From positions 62,001-126,000 of the forward strand of contig SVEZ01000006.1 of the NCBI GenBank assembly GCA_015057115.1: DNA of 64,000 bases, given 5' to 3'. Positions 29,488-38,661 of the stretch are shown here, in pieces (positions within the stretch are counted from its first letter, which is position 1; each line of letters opens with the position of its first letter). Under the pieces are notes generated by a model. That model was not told the DNA's origin. It worked only from the letters and a program-made list of their open reading frames with translations, and did not search any database. The position numbers and the translations under genes are program-made. Origin of the DNA: Lachnospiraceae bacterium. GTDB taxonomy: Bacteria > Bacillota > Clostridia > Lachnospirales > Lachnospiraceae.

Positions 29488-30481
29488 ATTTGTAAAAATC
29501 CCACTTCAAAGACTCCAACAGCACTTCAGATTTTCCGTACTCTTTTACACCTCGCCCCAGTTCCGCAAGGGCCTTTTCCACATTCCATGTTTCTTCCCGG
29601 GTCTCGCCGCCCAATTGATAGCGGAAGGTAACACCGGAGAGATTATCAATCAGCGCCAAACAATTATACGCCACAAAGCTCATATATTTTTGTGCATATG
29701 CTTCGCGTTCTTTATCAATCGGCTTTTCCAGGCAAACCTTCATTTCATAAGGCTCTGCATCAGTTTTTAACTCCATTTTATAGGCTCCTAAGTTCTTATA
29801 AACTCCCAACGCCTGCAAAGTTTTTCCGTTCTCAACTGCATTTCCCACGTAGGGGTGGGCTGTTTTATATGCTTTTAACGTATCATCTGAAACCGCAATT
29901 CCCTCTGCCCAAATGGTATTTCCATCAAAACGAACAGCCTTTATGGTATGACCGGCATTGTATTTTGCCTCATAGACAGGTTTTGAAAAAACGCTGTCTT
30001 TTGAGCCGGACACCTTAATGGTTACCACTCCGTTTTTTTCTGTAAAATCCACAGTCCGGATACAATCCGCTCCATTGGATTTTACCGTCACACTAATCAG
30101 ACCGTTTTCCACATTTTCATTATCAACCATAATATCGCTAACCAGAAGTTCTGTCTCCACCTCCCGGTAGGATAACCTGTAAGGCGCAAAAATCGGAATC
30201 ACCTCTGCCGCCATAAAAACCAAGGCCGCAAAGATTCCCACTATCCATAGGGTACGTTTGCTACGATTTCTGGTTTTTTTCAAAAAATCAATCTCTGCTT
30301 TTTCCTCATAGTTTGCTTTCTCATCAACCTCCGGCTCTTTCATACTTTCTAAGAGAGACGCGCATTTCGCACACTGTCCAACATGAGCTCGGAGGCTTTC
30401 ATTCGTCTCTTCTGATGTCAATCCTTCCAAATAATTTGGAATCAAATCTTTTACAATTGCACAGCTAACACTATCCTTCAT
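29486..30481 (-). CDS. Zinc-finger anti-sigma factor, membrane protein
   Basis: The 331-residue protein begins with an anti-sigma zinc-finger domain (residues 1-45). The motif HVGQCAKC supplies the H-x3-C-x2-C ligands. One transmembrane helix lies at about 78-98 (TLWIVGIFAALVFMAAE), and about 230 residues lie outside. It overlaps the upstream ECF sigma gene by 11 bases, the typical sigma/anti-sigma coupling. It probably holds the sigma factor inactive until an envelope signal is sensed by the outer domain, which I do not recognise. Confidence 0.88.
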   Translation of the reverse strand: MKDSVSCAIVKDLIPNYLEGLTSEETNESLRAHVGQCAKCASLLESMKEPEVDEKANYEEKAEIDFLKKTRNRSKRTLWIVGIFAALVFMAAEVIPIFAPYRLSYREVETELLVSDIMVDNENVENGLISVTVKSNGADCIRTVDFTEKNGVVTIKVSGSKDSVFSKPVYEAKYNAGHTIKAVRFDGNTIWAEGIAVSDDTLKAYKTAHPYVGNAVENGKTLQALGVYKNLGAYKMELKTDAEPYEMKVCLEKPIDKEREAYAQKYMSFVAYNCLALIDNLSGVTFRYQLGGETREETWNVEKALAELGRGVKEYGKSEVLLESLKWDFYK

Positions 30482-30962
30482 TTTCTATCATTCCTTTCCT
30501 TAACAATTCTTTTCCACGGTAATAGGTAACTCTAGCCCAGTTTTCGGTTTTTCCCAAAACCTCGCCAATCTCACGAAAAGATAAATTTCCGAAAATTCGT
30601 TGATACAAAACTTCCCGATAGGGTTCTTTGCAATTATGTAATAACCTTACGAGCTCAACTTTTTCGAAAGATGCCAGTACCTTCTCGTCCACTCTGTCGC
30701 AATCCACCAACTCGTCTTGGTGCTCCGCAACGTCCTGCATTACCGGATTCTTCCTCCGATAATTCATCAGCTGATTTTTGGCAATTCCGAACAACCAGGT
30801 AGAAAGCTTACAGGTACCATCGAATTTATCTATACAGCGTATTGCTTGATAAAAGGTTTCCTGAGTCAACTCTTCTGCTAAATCCTCATTCAATGTCTTT
30901 GACAGCAAAAACCGATAGACACTTTTTGCATACTGTTGATAGATACCATGCATAGAATCCAA
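30471..30962 (-). CDS. ECF-type RNA polymerase sigma factor
   Basis: This 163-residue alternative sigma factor has region 2 at about 10-75 (LAEELTQETFYQAIRCIDKF and KLSTWLFGIAKNQ) and region 4 at about 105-155 (LSFREIGEVLGKTENWARV, a helix-turn-helix). The overlap with the membrane anti-sigma gene supports control by an envelope signal. Its own target promoters are not evident. The start ATG at 30962 follows AAGGAGGTGAG. Confidence 0.93.
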   Translation of the reverse strand: MDSMHGIYQQYAKSVYRFLLSKTLNEDLAEELTQETFYQAIRCIDKFDGTCKLSTWLFGIAKNQLMNYRRKNPVMQDVAEHQDELVDCDRVDEKVLASFEKVELVRLLHNCKEPYREVLYQRIFGNLSFREIGEVLGKTENWARVTYYRGKELLRKGMIENEG

Positions 30963-31044
30963 GCTTTCTCACCTCCTTGTCTTTCTCTATAAGGTTTATT
31001 TATATTTGCTCCCATTCGTTACAATTATTTTAAAACTTTTTAGA

Positions 31045-31095
31045 AAAATAAAAAGCCCTGCCTTGCGGGTTACTCCACACATAAAGCAGGGCTTA
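31045..31095 (-). terminator. Terminator after pepD
   Basis: AAGCCCTGC and GCAGGGCTT arms enclose a 24-nt loop and are followed on the minus strand by TTTTATTTTT. Confidence 0.82.
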
Positions 31096-31107
31096 AATTC
31101 CAAAGAA

Positions 31108-32556
31108 TTATTTTAATGCTGCCAGTACTTTCTTCAGATACTCATACGTACGTTCCGTAGATTCAATCTCCAGCCGCTCGTTGAAGGAGTGTACATCAAA
31201 CATGTTCGGTCCAATGGATACGCAATCAAAATCCGGTCTCTTTCCTAAGAACAAACCGCACTCTAATCCCGCATGAATAGCCAAAACGATTGGCTTTTCT
31301 TTGTACATCTTCTCGTATTCTTCCTCCATAACCTTACGGAGTTCGGATTCAGGTCTGTACTCCCATGCCGGATATTCACTGTCGATTTCCGTTCTTGCTC
31401 CAACAAGTGCTGCCAAAGCTTCTACTCTTTCACGAATCTCATCCTTCTCTGTGTTTACAGAGCTACGAATCATGTGATAGAAAATCACTTCTTTCTCATT
31501 GCATGCGATACGTCCCATATTTAAGGAAGTCTGTACCAGTCCCTCTAATTTACGGCTATAGCTCTGAACTCCGTTCATTACTGTTGTAAGATAACGAACA
31601 GCTTTCTCGGTCTCTTCTTTGGTCATAACAGCTACACTCTGCTGTCCTTCGTCCGCAAAATCAACCTGAAGTCCCGGTTCATCCCCCATGAATTCATCAT
31701 CAAAGATGTTCTTCATTTCTTTTGCAAAAGCGGATACCGTAGCCACATCCTCTTTCTTAACAAGCATTCTGGCTGTATCTTCCATGGCGATTACGTTATC
31801 TGCACTTCCGCCGCCAACTTCCATAAGCTGGAACTCTACCTTAGCCATTAATGCATTTAAGAAACGTCCCATCATCTTATGTGCATTTCCACGCTGCTCA
31901 TGGATTTCTGCTCCGGAATGTCCGCCTGTAAGACCGTGAATTTTAACCATTACCACGTTTCCGCTCTTTTCTTCTCTGTGAAGGTCCAAAATGGAGCTGA
32001 TACGTACACCACCGGCACATCCGGTTGTGAGGTATCCTTCCTCCTCTGAGTCAATGTTAATAAGCTTGTGTCCCTTCAATAAAGAAAGATCCGCCGCATG
32101 GGCGCCGCCCATTCCCACTTCTTCATCTACCGTGAAAAATGCTTCAATTGGTGGATGAGGAACATCGGTACTGTCAAGAAGGGCCATGGTCATTGCTACT
32201 GCAATGCCGTCGTCTGCACCAAGAGTGGTGTCCTTTGCCTTTACATATCCATCTTCCACGAAAAGCTCCAGAGGGTCTTTCTTAAAATCATGGTTAGAAC
32301 CCGGTCTCTTCTCACATACCATATCGATATGTCCCTGAATAATTACGGGTTCGCTATTCTCATAGCCTGCTGTTCCTGCCTTGTAAATAATAACGTTATT
32401 TGCCTCATCCTGATGATAGGTGAGGTTATGCGCTTTTGCAAAATCCACAAGATAATCACTGATTTCCTTTGTGTTAAAAGTGCCATGAGGAATTGCACTT
32501 AATTCCTCGAAATACTGAAATACTTTTTTTGGTTCGTAGTTTTCTAATACTGCCAT
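31108..32556 (-). CDS. pepD: Aminoacyl-histidine dipeptidase (M20 family)
   Basis: PepD (carnosinase-like) is a cytosolic zinc dipeptidase that hydrolyses Xaa-His and other dipeptides. The 482-residue length fits the family. The metal and catalytic motifs are VIIQGHIDMVCEK near 75, TTLGADDGIAVA near 115 and FTVDEEVGMGGA near 148, where the Glu is the general base. IHAGLECG near 440 is the last ligand region. No signal peptide is seen. It ends at its own terminator and lies 91 bases after the M24 peptidase, whose terminator is between them. Confidence 0.95.
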   Translation of the reverse strand: MAVLENYEPKKVFQYFEELSAIPHGTFNTKEISDYLVDFAKAHNLTYHQDEANNVIIYKAGTAGYENSEPVIIQGHIDMVCEKRPGSNHDFKKDPLELFVEDGYVKAKDTTLGADDGIAVAMTMALLDSTDVPHPPIEAFFTVDEEVGMGGAHAADLSLLKGHKLINIDSEEEGYLTTGCAGGVRISSILDLHREEKSGNVVMVKIHGLTGGHSGAEIHEQRGNAHKMMGRFLNALMAKVEFQLMEVGGGSADNVIAMEDTARMLVKKEDVATVSAFAKEMKNIFDDEFMGDEPGLQVDFADEGQQSVAVMTKEETEKAVRYLTTVMNGVQSYSRKLEGLVQTSLNMGRIACNEKEVIFYHMIRSSVNTEKDEIRERVEALAALVGARTEIDSEYPAWEYRPESELRKVMEEEYEKMYKEKPIVLAIHAGLECGLFLGKRPDFDCVSIGPNMFDVHSFNERLEIESTERTYEYLKKVLAALK

Positions 32557-32584
32557 TTTTCATCCCTCTTACATTATAATTTTT

Positions 32585-32627
32585 TATACGCAACAGCAAG
32601 GGCTTGGCGAAAATTCCAAGCCCTTGC
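32585..32627 (-). terminator. Terminator after the M24 peptidase
   Basis: GCAAGGGCTTGG and CCAAGCCCTTGC form a perfect 12-bp stem with an 8-nt loop. The T-run (ATAAAAAATT on the minus strand) is a little downstream and weak. Confidence 0.72.
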
Positions 32628-32647
32628 CGATTGTAACTTACCCGATT

Positions 32648-33733
32648 CTATTCCTCCGGAACTACAATCAAGTCTTTTGTGAAGTGGTTCAATACCTCGC
32701 ATCCGTCTTCTGTAATAAGTACCAGATCCTCGATACGAACGCCGATACCTTCTTCTGCAATATAGATACCCGGTTCTACAGAGAAACACTGACCAACCTG
32801 AATAATATCGGTGTTTACAGAGGAAACATCTCCAAACTCATGATCCTCTAATCCGATGGAATGGCCGGTTCTGTGTGTAAAGTACTGTCCAAAGCCCTTC
32901 TCTTCAATATAATTTCTTGCTGCAAGGTCAACGTCACACATTCTGTTGCCCGGCTTTGCAGCTTCGATACCACGTCTGTTTGCTTCTACAACAATGTCAT
33001 AGATTTCTTTCTGACGTGGAGAAACTTCTCCGATAAATACGGTTCTGGTCATATCAGATGCGTAATTGTCTTTCATTCCACCGATATCCAGGATTACGCA
33101 ATCACCATGCTTGCCCTTGGAATCATCGGTTACATGATGAGGATCTGCCGCACCCTTTGCGTAAGCGGTAATCGGATCAAAGGAAAGACCCTCGCAACCT
33201 GCTTCAGCGTAAAGTTCTTTAACCTTGGCATTTAATTCCTTCTCAGTCAAGCCTTTTACAACGTAAGGAATTAATTTCTCCATAACCTGATCGTTTAATT
33301 TGGAAGAAATACGCATTAACTCCTGTTCTTTCTCATCTTTCACCATACGGATATAGTCAATGATAGGAGAACCGTTTACATATTTGCTTCCGCCGCCTAA
33401 TTCCTGTAAACGAATAAGGAATTTCGCCGGCCAGGTCTTATCGATACCCATTACTTTATCTTTCTCTACATAACGGGATAAAATTTCTACTCCATCCTCG
33501 ATGTCATCGTAATAAATAATTTCTACTCCCAAATCCTGCTCCTGTGGGAATAATTTATTGATCATAAATTTATGATTGCCGTTTACATTTAAATATAATG
33601 CAAGTAATCTTTCTCCCGGAAAGATCCATTTTCCTGTTAAGTAAAAAATTGCCACAGGGTCGGAAATAATCATCTGTGGTACTTCATGCTCCTTCATAGA
33701 AGAAAGCACTCTGGTAAGTTTTCCTTGATCCAT
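32648..33733 (-). CDS. M24-family Xaa-Pro aminopeptidase/dipeptidase
   Basis: This 361-residue metallopeptidase removes residues next to proline. It has the creatinase N-domain (residues 1-125) and the pita-bread domain with the five-ligand dinuclear metal site: VILDIGGMKDNYASDMTRTV near 215-230, THRTGHSIGLEDHE near 285, FSVEPGIYI near 318 and GVRIEDLVLI near 332. No signal peptide is seen. A consensus promoter stands upstream. With the divergent proline-iminopeptidase-like gene it makes a proline-peptide-scavenging pair. Confidence 0.93.
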   Translation of the reverse strand: MDQGKLTRVLSSMKEHEVPQMIISDPVAIFYLTGKWIFPGERLLALYLNVNGNHKFMINKLFPQEQDLGVEIIYYDDIEDGVEILSRYVEKDKVMGIDKTWPAKFLIRLQELGGGSKYVNGSPIIDYIRMVKDEKEQELMRISSKLNDQVMEKLIPYVVKGLTEKELNAKVKELYAEAGCEGLSFDPITAYAKGAADPHHVTDDSKGKHGDCVILDIGGMKDNYASDMTRTVFIGEVSPRQKEIYDIVVEANRRGIEAAKPGNRMCDVDLAARNYIEEKGFGQYFTHRTGHSIGLEDHEFGDVSSVNTDIIQVGQCFSVEPGIYIAEEGIGVRIEDLVLITEDGCEVLNHFTKDLIVVPEE

Positions 33734-33803
33734 AAGTACACCTCAATCTTTCTAAAAATTACATTTTATAAGGAAACTCTTTCCGAATTCCCCCACATAT
33801 TTC

Positions 33804-33832
33804 ATTATAGACTGTGGTACAAAAATTGTCAA
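33804..33832 (-). promoter_or_regulatory. Consensus sigma-A promoter of the M24 peptidase
   Basis: TTGACA, 17 bases and TATAAT, about 70 bases before the ATG. Confidence 0.85.
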
Positions 33833-33911
33833 TCTTTCCTTATGTTTTCTACTTATGGCAGACATTTTATAAACAACTTGACAAGTTATTGCCTTTTATG
33901 CGATTATATTT

Positions 33912-33944
33912 TTGTACACTTTGTACTTTAGTCTATGAATAGAC
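33912..33944 (+). promoter_or_regulatory. Promoter with palindrome before the iminopeptidase gene
   Basis: TTGTAC, 16 bases and TATGAA. A perfect 6-2-6 palindrome, GTCTAT-GA-ATAGAC (33931-33944), covers the -10. It resembles the palindrome at the lysozyme promoter. Confidence 0.45.
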
Positions 33945-33962
33945 ATATAGGAGGTTTGTAAC

Positions 33963-34847
33963 ATGAAAATCACAGAAGGATACATGCCCTTTCTGGAGTA
34001 TAAGACATACTACAGAGTTGTAGGCGAGAAAAAAGGAAACAAAAAACCATTGGTTTTATTACACGGAGGACCGGGTTCTTCACATAATTATTTCGAAGTG
34101 TTAGATCGCATTGCCGAGGAGGATGATCGCCAGCTTATTATGTACGACCAGTTGGGCTGCGGAAACTCTTATCTGGATGGCCATCCGGAATTATGGACAA
34201 GAGAAGTATGGATTAAGGAGCTGATGACATTACGTGAACATCTGGGCTTGGATGAAATTCATTTACTGGGTCAGTCCTGGGGAGGAATGCAGGCATTGGA
34301 ATATGTGTGCAACTATGAGCATTCCGGAATTAAGAGCCTCATTCTTTCCAGCACTTTGCCTGCATCCTGGATGTGGGGCGAAGAAGCTCAGCGCAACATT
34401 TCCATGATGCCTAAGGATATGCAGGAAGCTATCAAGAAGGCTACCGAATCCGGGGACTACTCCGATCCTGCTTATCAGGCTGCAGAAGACGAATATATGC
34501 TTCGCCACTGTTCTTCCCCTGTAAGCGACAGCGATCCGGAATGTTTAAGACGTCCGGTTAAAAAAGGTCGCGAGGCTTACGTCGTAGGCTGGGGTCCAAA
34601 CGAATTCACTCCCCTTGGTACCTTAAAGGATTACGATGTAACCGAACAGTTAAAAGATATCAAGGAGCCATCATTGGTAATCAGCGGTGGAAACGACTTA
34701 TGTACTCCGTACATTGCAAAATACATGTACGACCATATTCCAAACTCTGAGTGGGAATTATTCCGTACCTGCAGACACATGTGCTTTGTGGAAGATAACG
34801 AAAAATATGTAAAACTCCTTATAGATTGGATGAACAAAAACGATTAA
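33963..34847 (+). CDS. Proline iminopeptidase-like alpha/beta hydrolase (S33)
   Basis: This 294-residue enzyme probably releases N-terminal proline from peptides. The oxyanion region LLHGGPGSSHNYF near 35, the nucleophile elbow GQSWGG near 104, the acid region SGGNDLCTP near 242 and the histidine in TCRHMCF near 270 complete the triad. GGP after the first strand is typical of the prolyl aminopeptidase branch. No signal peptide is seen. AGGAGG precedes the ATG. It is divergent from the M24 peptidase across a 229-base gap. Confidence 0.9.
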   Translation: MKITEGYMPFLEYKTYYRVVGEKKGNKKPLVLLHGGPGSSHNYFEVLDRIAEEDDRQLIMYDQLGCGNSYLDGHPELWTREVWIKELMTLREHLGLDEIHLLGQSWGGMQALEYVCNYEHSGIKSLILSSTLPASWMWGEEAQRNISMMPKDMQEAIKKATESGDYSDPAYQAAEDEYMLRHCSSPVSDSDPECLRRPVKKGREAYVVGWGPNEFTPLGTLKDYDVTEQLKDIKEPSLVISGGNDLCTPYIAKYMYDHIPNSEWELFRTCRHMCFVEDNEKYVKLLIDWMNKND

Positions 34848-34859
34848 TTGCATATAAAG

Positions 34860-34886
34860 CGGGCAGGAAAGATTTTTTCCTGCCCG
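34860..34886. terminator. Bidirectional terminator
   Basis: CGGGCAGGAAA and TTTTCCTGCCCG form a tight hairpin with a 4-nt loop between the convergent iminopeptidase and sensor-kinase genes. T-rich sequence follows on the plus side. Confidence 0.85.
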
Positions 34887-34891
34887 TTATT

Positions 34892-37800
34892 TTATACCAG
34901 ATATTTTTTAAAAACATCTATCAGTCGGCGCATATCAATCGGTTTCGCCATATGTTCGTTCATGCCCGCCTGTTTTGCAGCTTCCACATCCTCCGCAAAA
35001 GCATTGGCCGTCATAGCTATAATAGGAATGGTTTTGCCGTCCTGTCGCTCATGGTTTCGTATTTCCTCGGTAGCTTCATATCCATTCATAACCGGCATCT
35101 GAATATCCATCAAAATCATATCATAATATCCCGGCTCGTGAGTTTCGAACTGTACCACGCCTTCCTGACCATTCTCAGCCTCTTCCACCTGAATTCCCCG
35201 AAGTTTCAAAATCTCACAAATAATTTCCCGGTTCAGCTTATTGTCCTCGACAACCAGAATTCGTTTACCGTCAAAGCGAACCTTCTTCTTATCCTTATGA
35301 GATTCTTTCTCTTTGTCTTCAGACACCTTTCCGGCCGCATCTGCTTCCGACTCCTCTGCATACTTCAAGTTCAAACTCACCGTAAAAATTGTACCTTTTC
35401 CGACTTCGCTTTCCACCTGAATGTCTCCGTTCATCATCCGTACAACATTCTTGGCAATAGCCATTCCCAAGCCGGTACCCTGAATTCGGTTAATCCGATC
35501 GTCTTCTCCTCTGGAAAAAGGCTCAAAGAGCACTTTTATAAACTCTTTCGTCATGCCGATACCGTTATCCTTAAAGGAAAACTCATAATGGCCGCATTCC
35601 GGTGAGGCTCCCGCTTTTTCACACACGGAAATTTCAATTTCTCCACCATCCGGTGTGTATTTGGTAGCGTTATTCAAAATGTTAATAAATACCTGCTCCA
35701 GTCTAAGGCTATCGCCGATTACACGCTGATGTTTTACGCCCTCCAGAGACAGTTTCAAATTATGATGATGTTCCTCAATGCTGGAATTCGTCATGGCCAG
35801 CATACCATCTATTAACTCTTGAATACTAAAGGACTCTTCCCGAATCTGCAGCTTACCGGATTCAATTTTACTCATATCCAAAACATCATTAATAAGTCCT
35901 AAAAGATGCTGGCTGGACATGGTAATCTTCTCAAGAGAATCCTTCACCCGCTCCTTATCATCTATATATTCTTTCGCCAAATCCGTCATACCGATAATGG
36001 CATTCATCGGAGTCCGGATATCATGGCTCATTCTTGATAAAAAGTCTGTTTTGGCCCGGTTTGCAGCATCAGCAGTTTCATACGCCTCTTTTAACGCCAA
36101 CTTCGCCTGTTCTTCCACACGTCTGCTTTCCGTAACATCCGTGCACATTACAAAGGCAAAAACATGTCCCGTAATTACATCCTTTGACAGCAACGTATTA
36201 ATTCGGAAAAACGTATTATCCATCGGGTCACGGAACTCGCTTTCCACATTGGTCTGCCCGGATTCATATAAGGCAATAAGACCCGCACAGGTTACCGGTT
36301 TTTCGGATGTTCCATCCGGAAAATCGATTTTTCGGGCATTATGAATCTTATAGCAAAATTCGTCATACGAAACCGGTGGTTTCATTCCCAACAATTCCAG
36401 ATAATGCACACCGTTAGTATCTACAATGTCCTCATTCAGAATTCCTTCCGTCACATCAAACTGGTAGTGGTACAAGGCATTTCTCGTCAAGGCGTCCCGG
36501 TACTGACCACGTTCGTTGGCAATGGCAGCATAGGCTCCTTTTAACTCAATGGCATGTTGCTCCGCCTCATCAATATCCAGGATTACACTGTAAAACTTAC
36601 TCTCGCCGTCTGAAAATTCTATCTTGTGTCCCACATCCTCTACCCAGAAATAACTTCCGTCTTTCTTGAGAATTCTGTATTTCAGGTACAGGTTGTTTCC
36701 ATTTTTCATTTGTTGCAGGACACTCTCTTTTACCATCATCCGATCTTCCGGATGAATAAAGGTAGCCACATGTCGCTGCAAAATTTCCGCTTCCTCTTCC
36801 ACGGAATATCCCAGCATGGCAATCAGACGCGGAGACATGTACTCTATAGAAAAAGTCTCGTCGTCGGCTGCAATTTTAAAACCACCGGGAATTGCATCCA
36901 TAATGGTCTTTAACTGAATGTTTTCCCGCTGCCGGATTTCCTTTAGTTTCCGCTGATACTCCCGCTCCTGTCGACGTTCATCGTCTATATGGCTGATGGC
37001 AATCAGCGCATTTTCACCGGATGGAAAAACGCTTAATCGAAGCCAGGTACCCCGTACACTCTGATAGTCATGGTTTAACATTACGCCTTTTTCCAACCTG
37101 ACCGGCAGGGTTTGAGGATCCAGAAATTCCTTAATCTCTTCCCGATACAACTCCCCAACTCCTCGCTCGATGAATACTTCAAGGGTTCGATCCAAAGCAT
37201 GGTTCTTTCTGTCGTTCAGACAACTACGCTCATCGCCGGATGCCATAATAATACTGTTTTCCTTAAAATTGCAGGCAAATACCCCTAAGTAAACGCTTCC
37301 CAGTGCAGAAATAACACTCATCTGCACATCCATGGTTCTGGCATTTTCCTGGAGTTTCCTCTGATACATTCGCGTATGCTGTTTATTGTGTTCACGAGAA
37401 ACATAAGACGCCAAAAGCTGCGAAGCCAGACGAAGGACTTCTCGGCAACCTTCATCTTCTTCCCAATCGTCCCGAATACCCTGACAGCTTTCTACACCTA
37501 CATATCCGATAACGCCACTCTCTTCTTCCCGAATTCCGCATAAAAACGCAGACTTGCACCCTTGCTCCCGTAAAAACTCGTGTGCTTTTACCCCAAGGGC
37601 CCCCACGTCTCTGCAAAATCGAATTCCATCTTCTCCCAGCATACGGTTGGCCAGTTCCACACGGAAAGGAAGTTTCTGCCGACTCATCTGTACCGGTTCA
37701 ATCCCCTCTGCACACCATTCATATGTATTGCAACAAAATCCTTCTTCCGATGCCTCATATATGGAAACACGATCCGCCTTCAGATACCGTCCGATTAAGG

Positions 37801-38338
37801 ACAAAGCATTTTCCATACCTCTCTCTTCTTCACCGGAATCATACAACCGTTTGAAAACTTCCCTGAAAAAGCTATCGTTTCTCTGACGTTCTTCCTTCAT
37901 CTGATGTTCTAAGCGTTCAGCTTTTTCCAATGCCATCTTGCTTGCGCTAACATCCATAAAGGAAGCCTGCTCATACCAAAATATCCCTCTGGCATCTTCG
38001 TCTTTTTCCAGACACTGTACCACTCCGGTAACCCAGACTACCTCACCATCATCTCTTGTAAGCGGATATTCAAACGTGATTTTGCCATGTCCCTGAGACA
38101 AAAATCTCTGTATATCCTTCAGGCGCTCTTGGGGCTCCGATGCAAACAGCTTTCCCAGACTGGTCATCAGATTCAAACCTCTTCCCGAAGTCACTCCGAA
38201 AACCCTGCCCCCTTCCAGATTCAGATTGTCAATGCAAATTGCCTGGTCTTCATATAAACGGAACTGCACTAATCCACACGGAATATTAATAAACAGTTCC
38301 TCACCAACAGCATAGCCTTTTTTTGCTTCTTCCCTCAT
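34892..38338 (-). CDS. Large hybrid sensor histidine kinase (PAS/GAF/HK/REC)
   Basis: The 1148-residue protein shows no transmembrane helices and is probably cytosolic. Reading from the N-terminus, it has a PAS-like region (about 10-130), a GAF-like region (about 170-320), a second sensor region, a PAS_3 domain (about 470-600, ending FWVEDVGHKIEFSDG), another PAS-like region (about 620-730), and a HisKA domain with the phospho-accepting His in FLSRMSHDIRTPMNA near 771. A HATPase domain (NILNNATKY, GTGLGMAIAKNVV) and a receiver with Asp in MILMDIQMPVMNG near 1076 follow. No Hpt or DNA-binding domain is present, so it needs a partner for output. Its start codon lies in a tandem duplication. Confidence 0.92.
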   Translation of the reverse strand: MREEAKKGYAVGEELFINIPCGLVQFRLYEDQAICIDNLNLEGGRVFGVTSGRGLNLMTSLGKLFASEPQERLKDIQRFLSQGHGKITFEYPLTRDDGEVVWVTGVVQCLEKDEDARGIFWYEQASFMDVSASKMALEKAERLEHQMKEERQRNDSFFREVFKRLYDSGEEERGMENALSLIGRYLKADRVSIYEASEEGFCCNTYEWCAEGIEPVQMSRQKLPFRVELANRMLGEDGIRFCRDVGALGVKAHEFLREQGCKSAFLCGIREEESGVIGYVGVESCQGIRDDWEEDEGCREVLRLASQLLASYVSREHNKQHTRMYQRKLQENARTMDVQMSVISALGSVYLGVFACNFKENSIIMASGDERSCLNDRKNHALDRTLEVFIERGVGELYREEIKEFLDPQTLPVRLEKGVMLNHDYQSVRGTWLRLSVFPSGENALIAISHIDDERRQEREYQRKLKEIRQRENIQLKTIMDAIPGGFKIAADDETFSIEYMSPRLIAMLGYSVEEEAEILQRHVATFIHPEDRMMVKESVLQQMKNGNNLYLKYRILKKDGSYFWVEDVGHKIEFSDGESKFYSVILDIDEAEQHAIELKGAYAAIANERGQYRDALTRNALYHYQFDVTEGILNEDIVDTNGVHYLELLGMKPPVSYDEFCYKIHNARKIDFPDGTSEKPVTCAGLIALYESGQTNVESEFRDPMDNTFFRINTLLSKDVITGHVFAFVMCTDVTESRRVEEQAKLALKEAYETADAANRAKTDFLSRMSHDIRTPMNAIIGMTDLAKEYIDDKERVKDSLEKITMSSQHLLGLINDVLDMSKIESGKLQIREESFSIQELIDGMLAMTNSSIEEHHHNLKLSLEGVKHQRVIGDSLRLEQVFINILNNATKYTPDGGEIEISVCEKAGASPECGHYEFSFKDNGIGMTKEFIKVLFEPFSRGEDDRINRIQGTGLGMAIAKNVVRMMNGDIQVESEVGKGTIFTVSLNLKYAEESEADAAGKVSEDKEKESHKDKKKVRFDGKRILVVEDNKLNREIICEILKLRGIQVEEAENGQEGVVQFETHEPGYYDMILMDIQMPVMNGYEATEEIRNHERQDGKTIPIIAMTANAFAEDVEAAKQAGMNEHMAKPIDMRRLIDVFKKYLV

Positions 38339-38390
38339 AGAATTTCTTCCTTATCTCATAGAATTTCTTCCTTATCTCATAAAATTTCTC
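38336..38390 (-). repeat. 21-bp tandem duplication of the kinase start site
   Basis: Two exact 21-base units (38336-38356 and 38357-38377) plus a diverged partial third copy. Each unit contains ATG and, on the minus strand, AAGGAAG. The upstream copy reads ATG AGA TAA, a two-codon minimal ORF, immediately before the ribosome-binding site of the real start. Confidence 0.85.
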
Positions 38391-38407
38391 ATACATCATA
38401 TAGAAAC

Positions 38408-38437
38408 AGTATACCATACCCCACTATCGTCTGTCAT
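38408..38437 (-). promoter_or_regulatory. Probable promoter of the hybrid kinase
   Basis: ATGACA, 18 bases and TATACT with TGG before it (extended -10), about 70 bases upstream of the start. From 38438 to 38660 the gap is AT-rich with no gene. A candidate extended -10 for the transporter (TGG-TATTAT, 38613-38621) is the only signal I see there. Confidence 0.55.
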
Positions 38438-38661
38438 CTCCTTAAATTGCGACAGCGTCTTTTTTATAACGAAATAGTGCAACAGTATAGTTTTCCGCCG
38501 CTAATTGCTTATTTTTTTAATTTCAAACACTTTTTTTAATCGTTCATTCATTTATAATTCATTTTTTTATAATGTTTCTTTCACAAATCCCTTCCATTGT
38601 GTATACAATTTGTGGTATTATCAAACTATCAATTTAATGTTACTAAATAAGGAGGTATTTT

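Noticed and set aside
34826-35605. 259-codon plus-strand frame over the end of the hybrid kinase
   Set aside because: Antisense to the conserved receiver and HATPase domains, starts inside the iminopeptidase gene and contains no domain pattern.
38438-38660. Possible T-box or other riboswitch before the SNF transporter
   Set aside because: The gap is AT-rich, but I find no T-box motif, no specifier-like stem and no terminator before the ATG.
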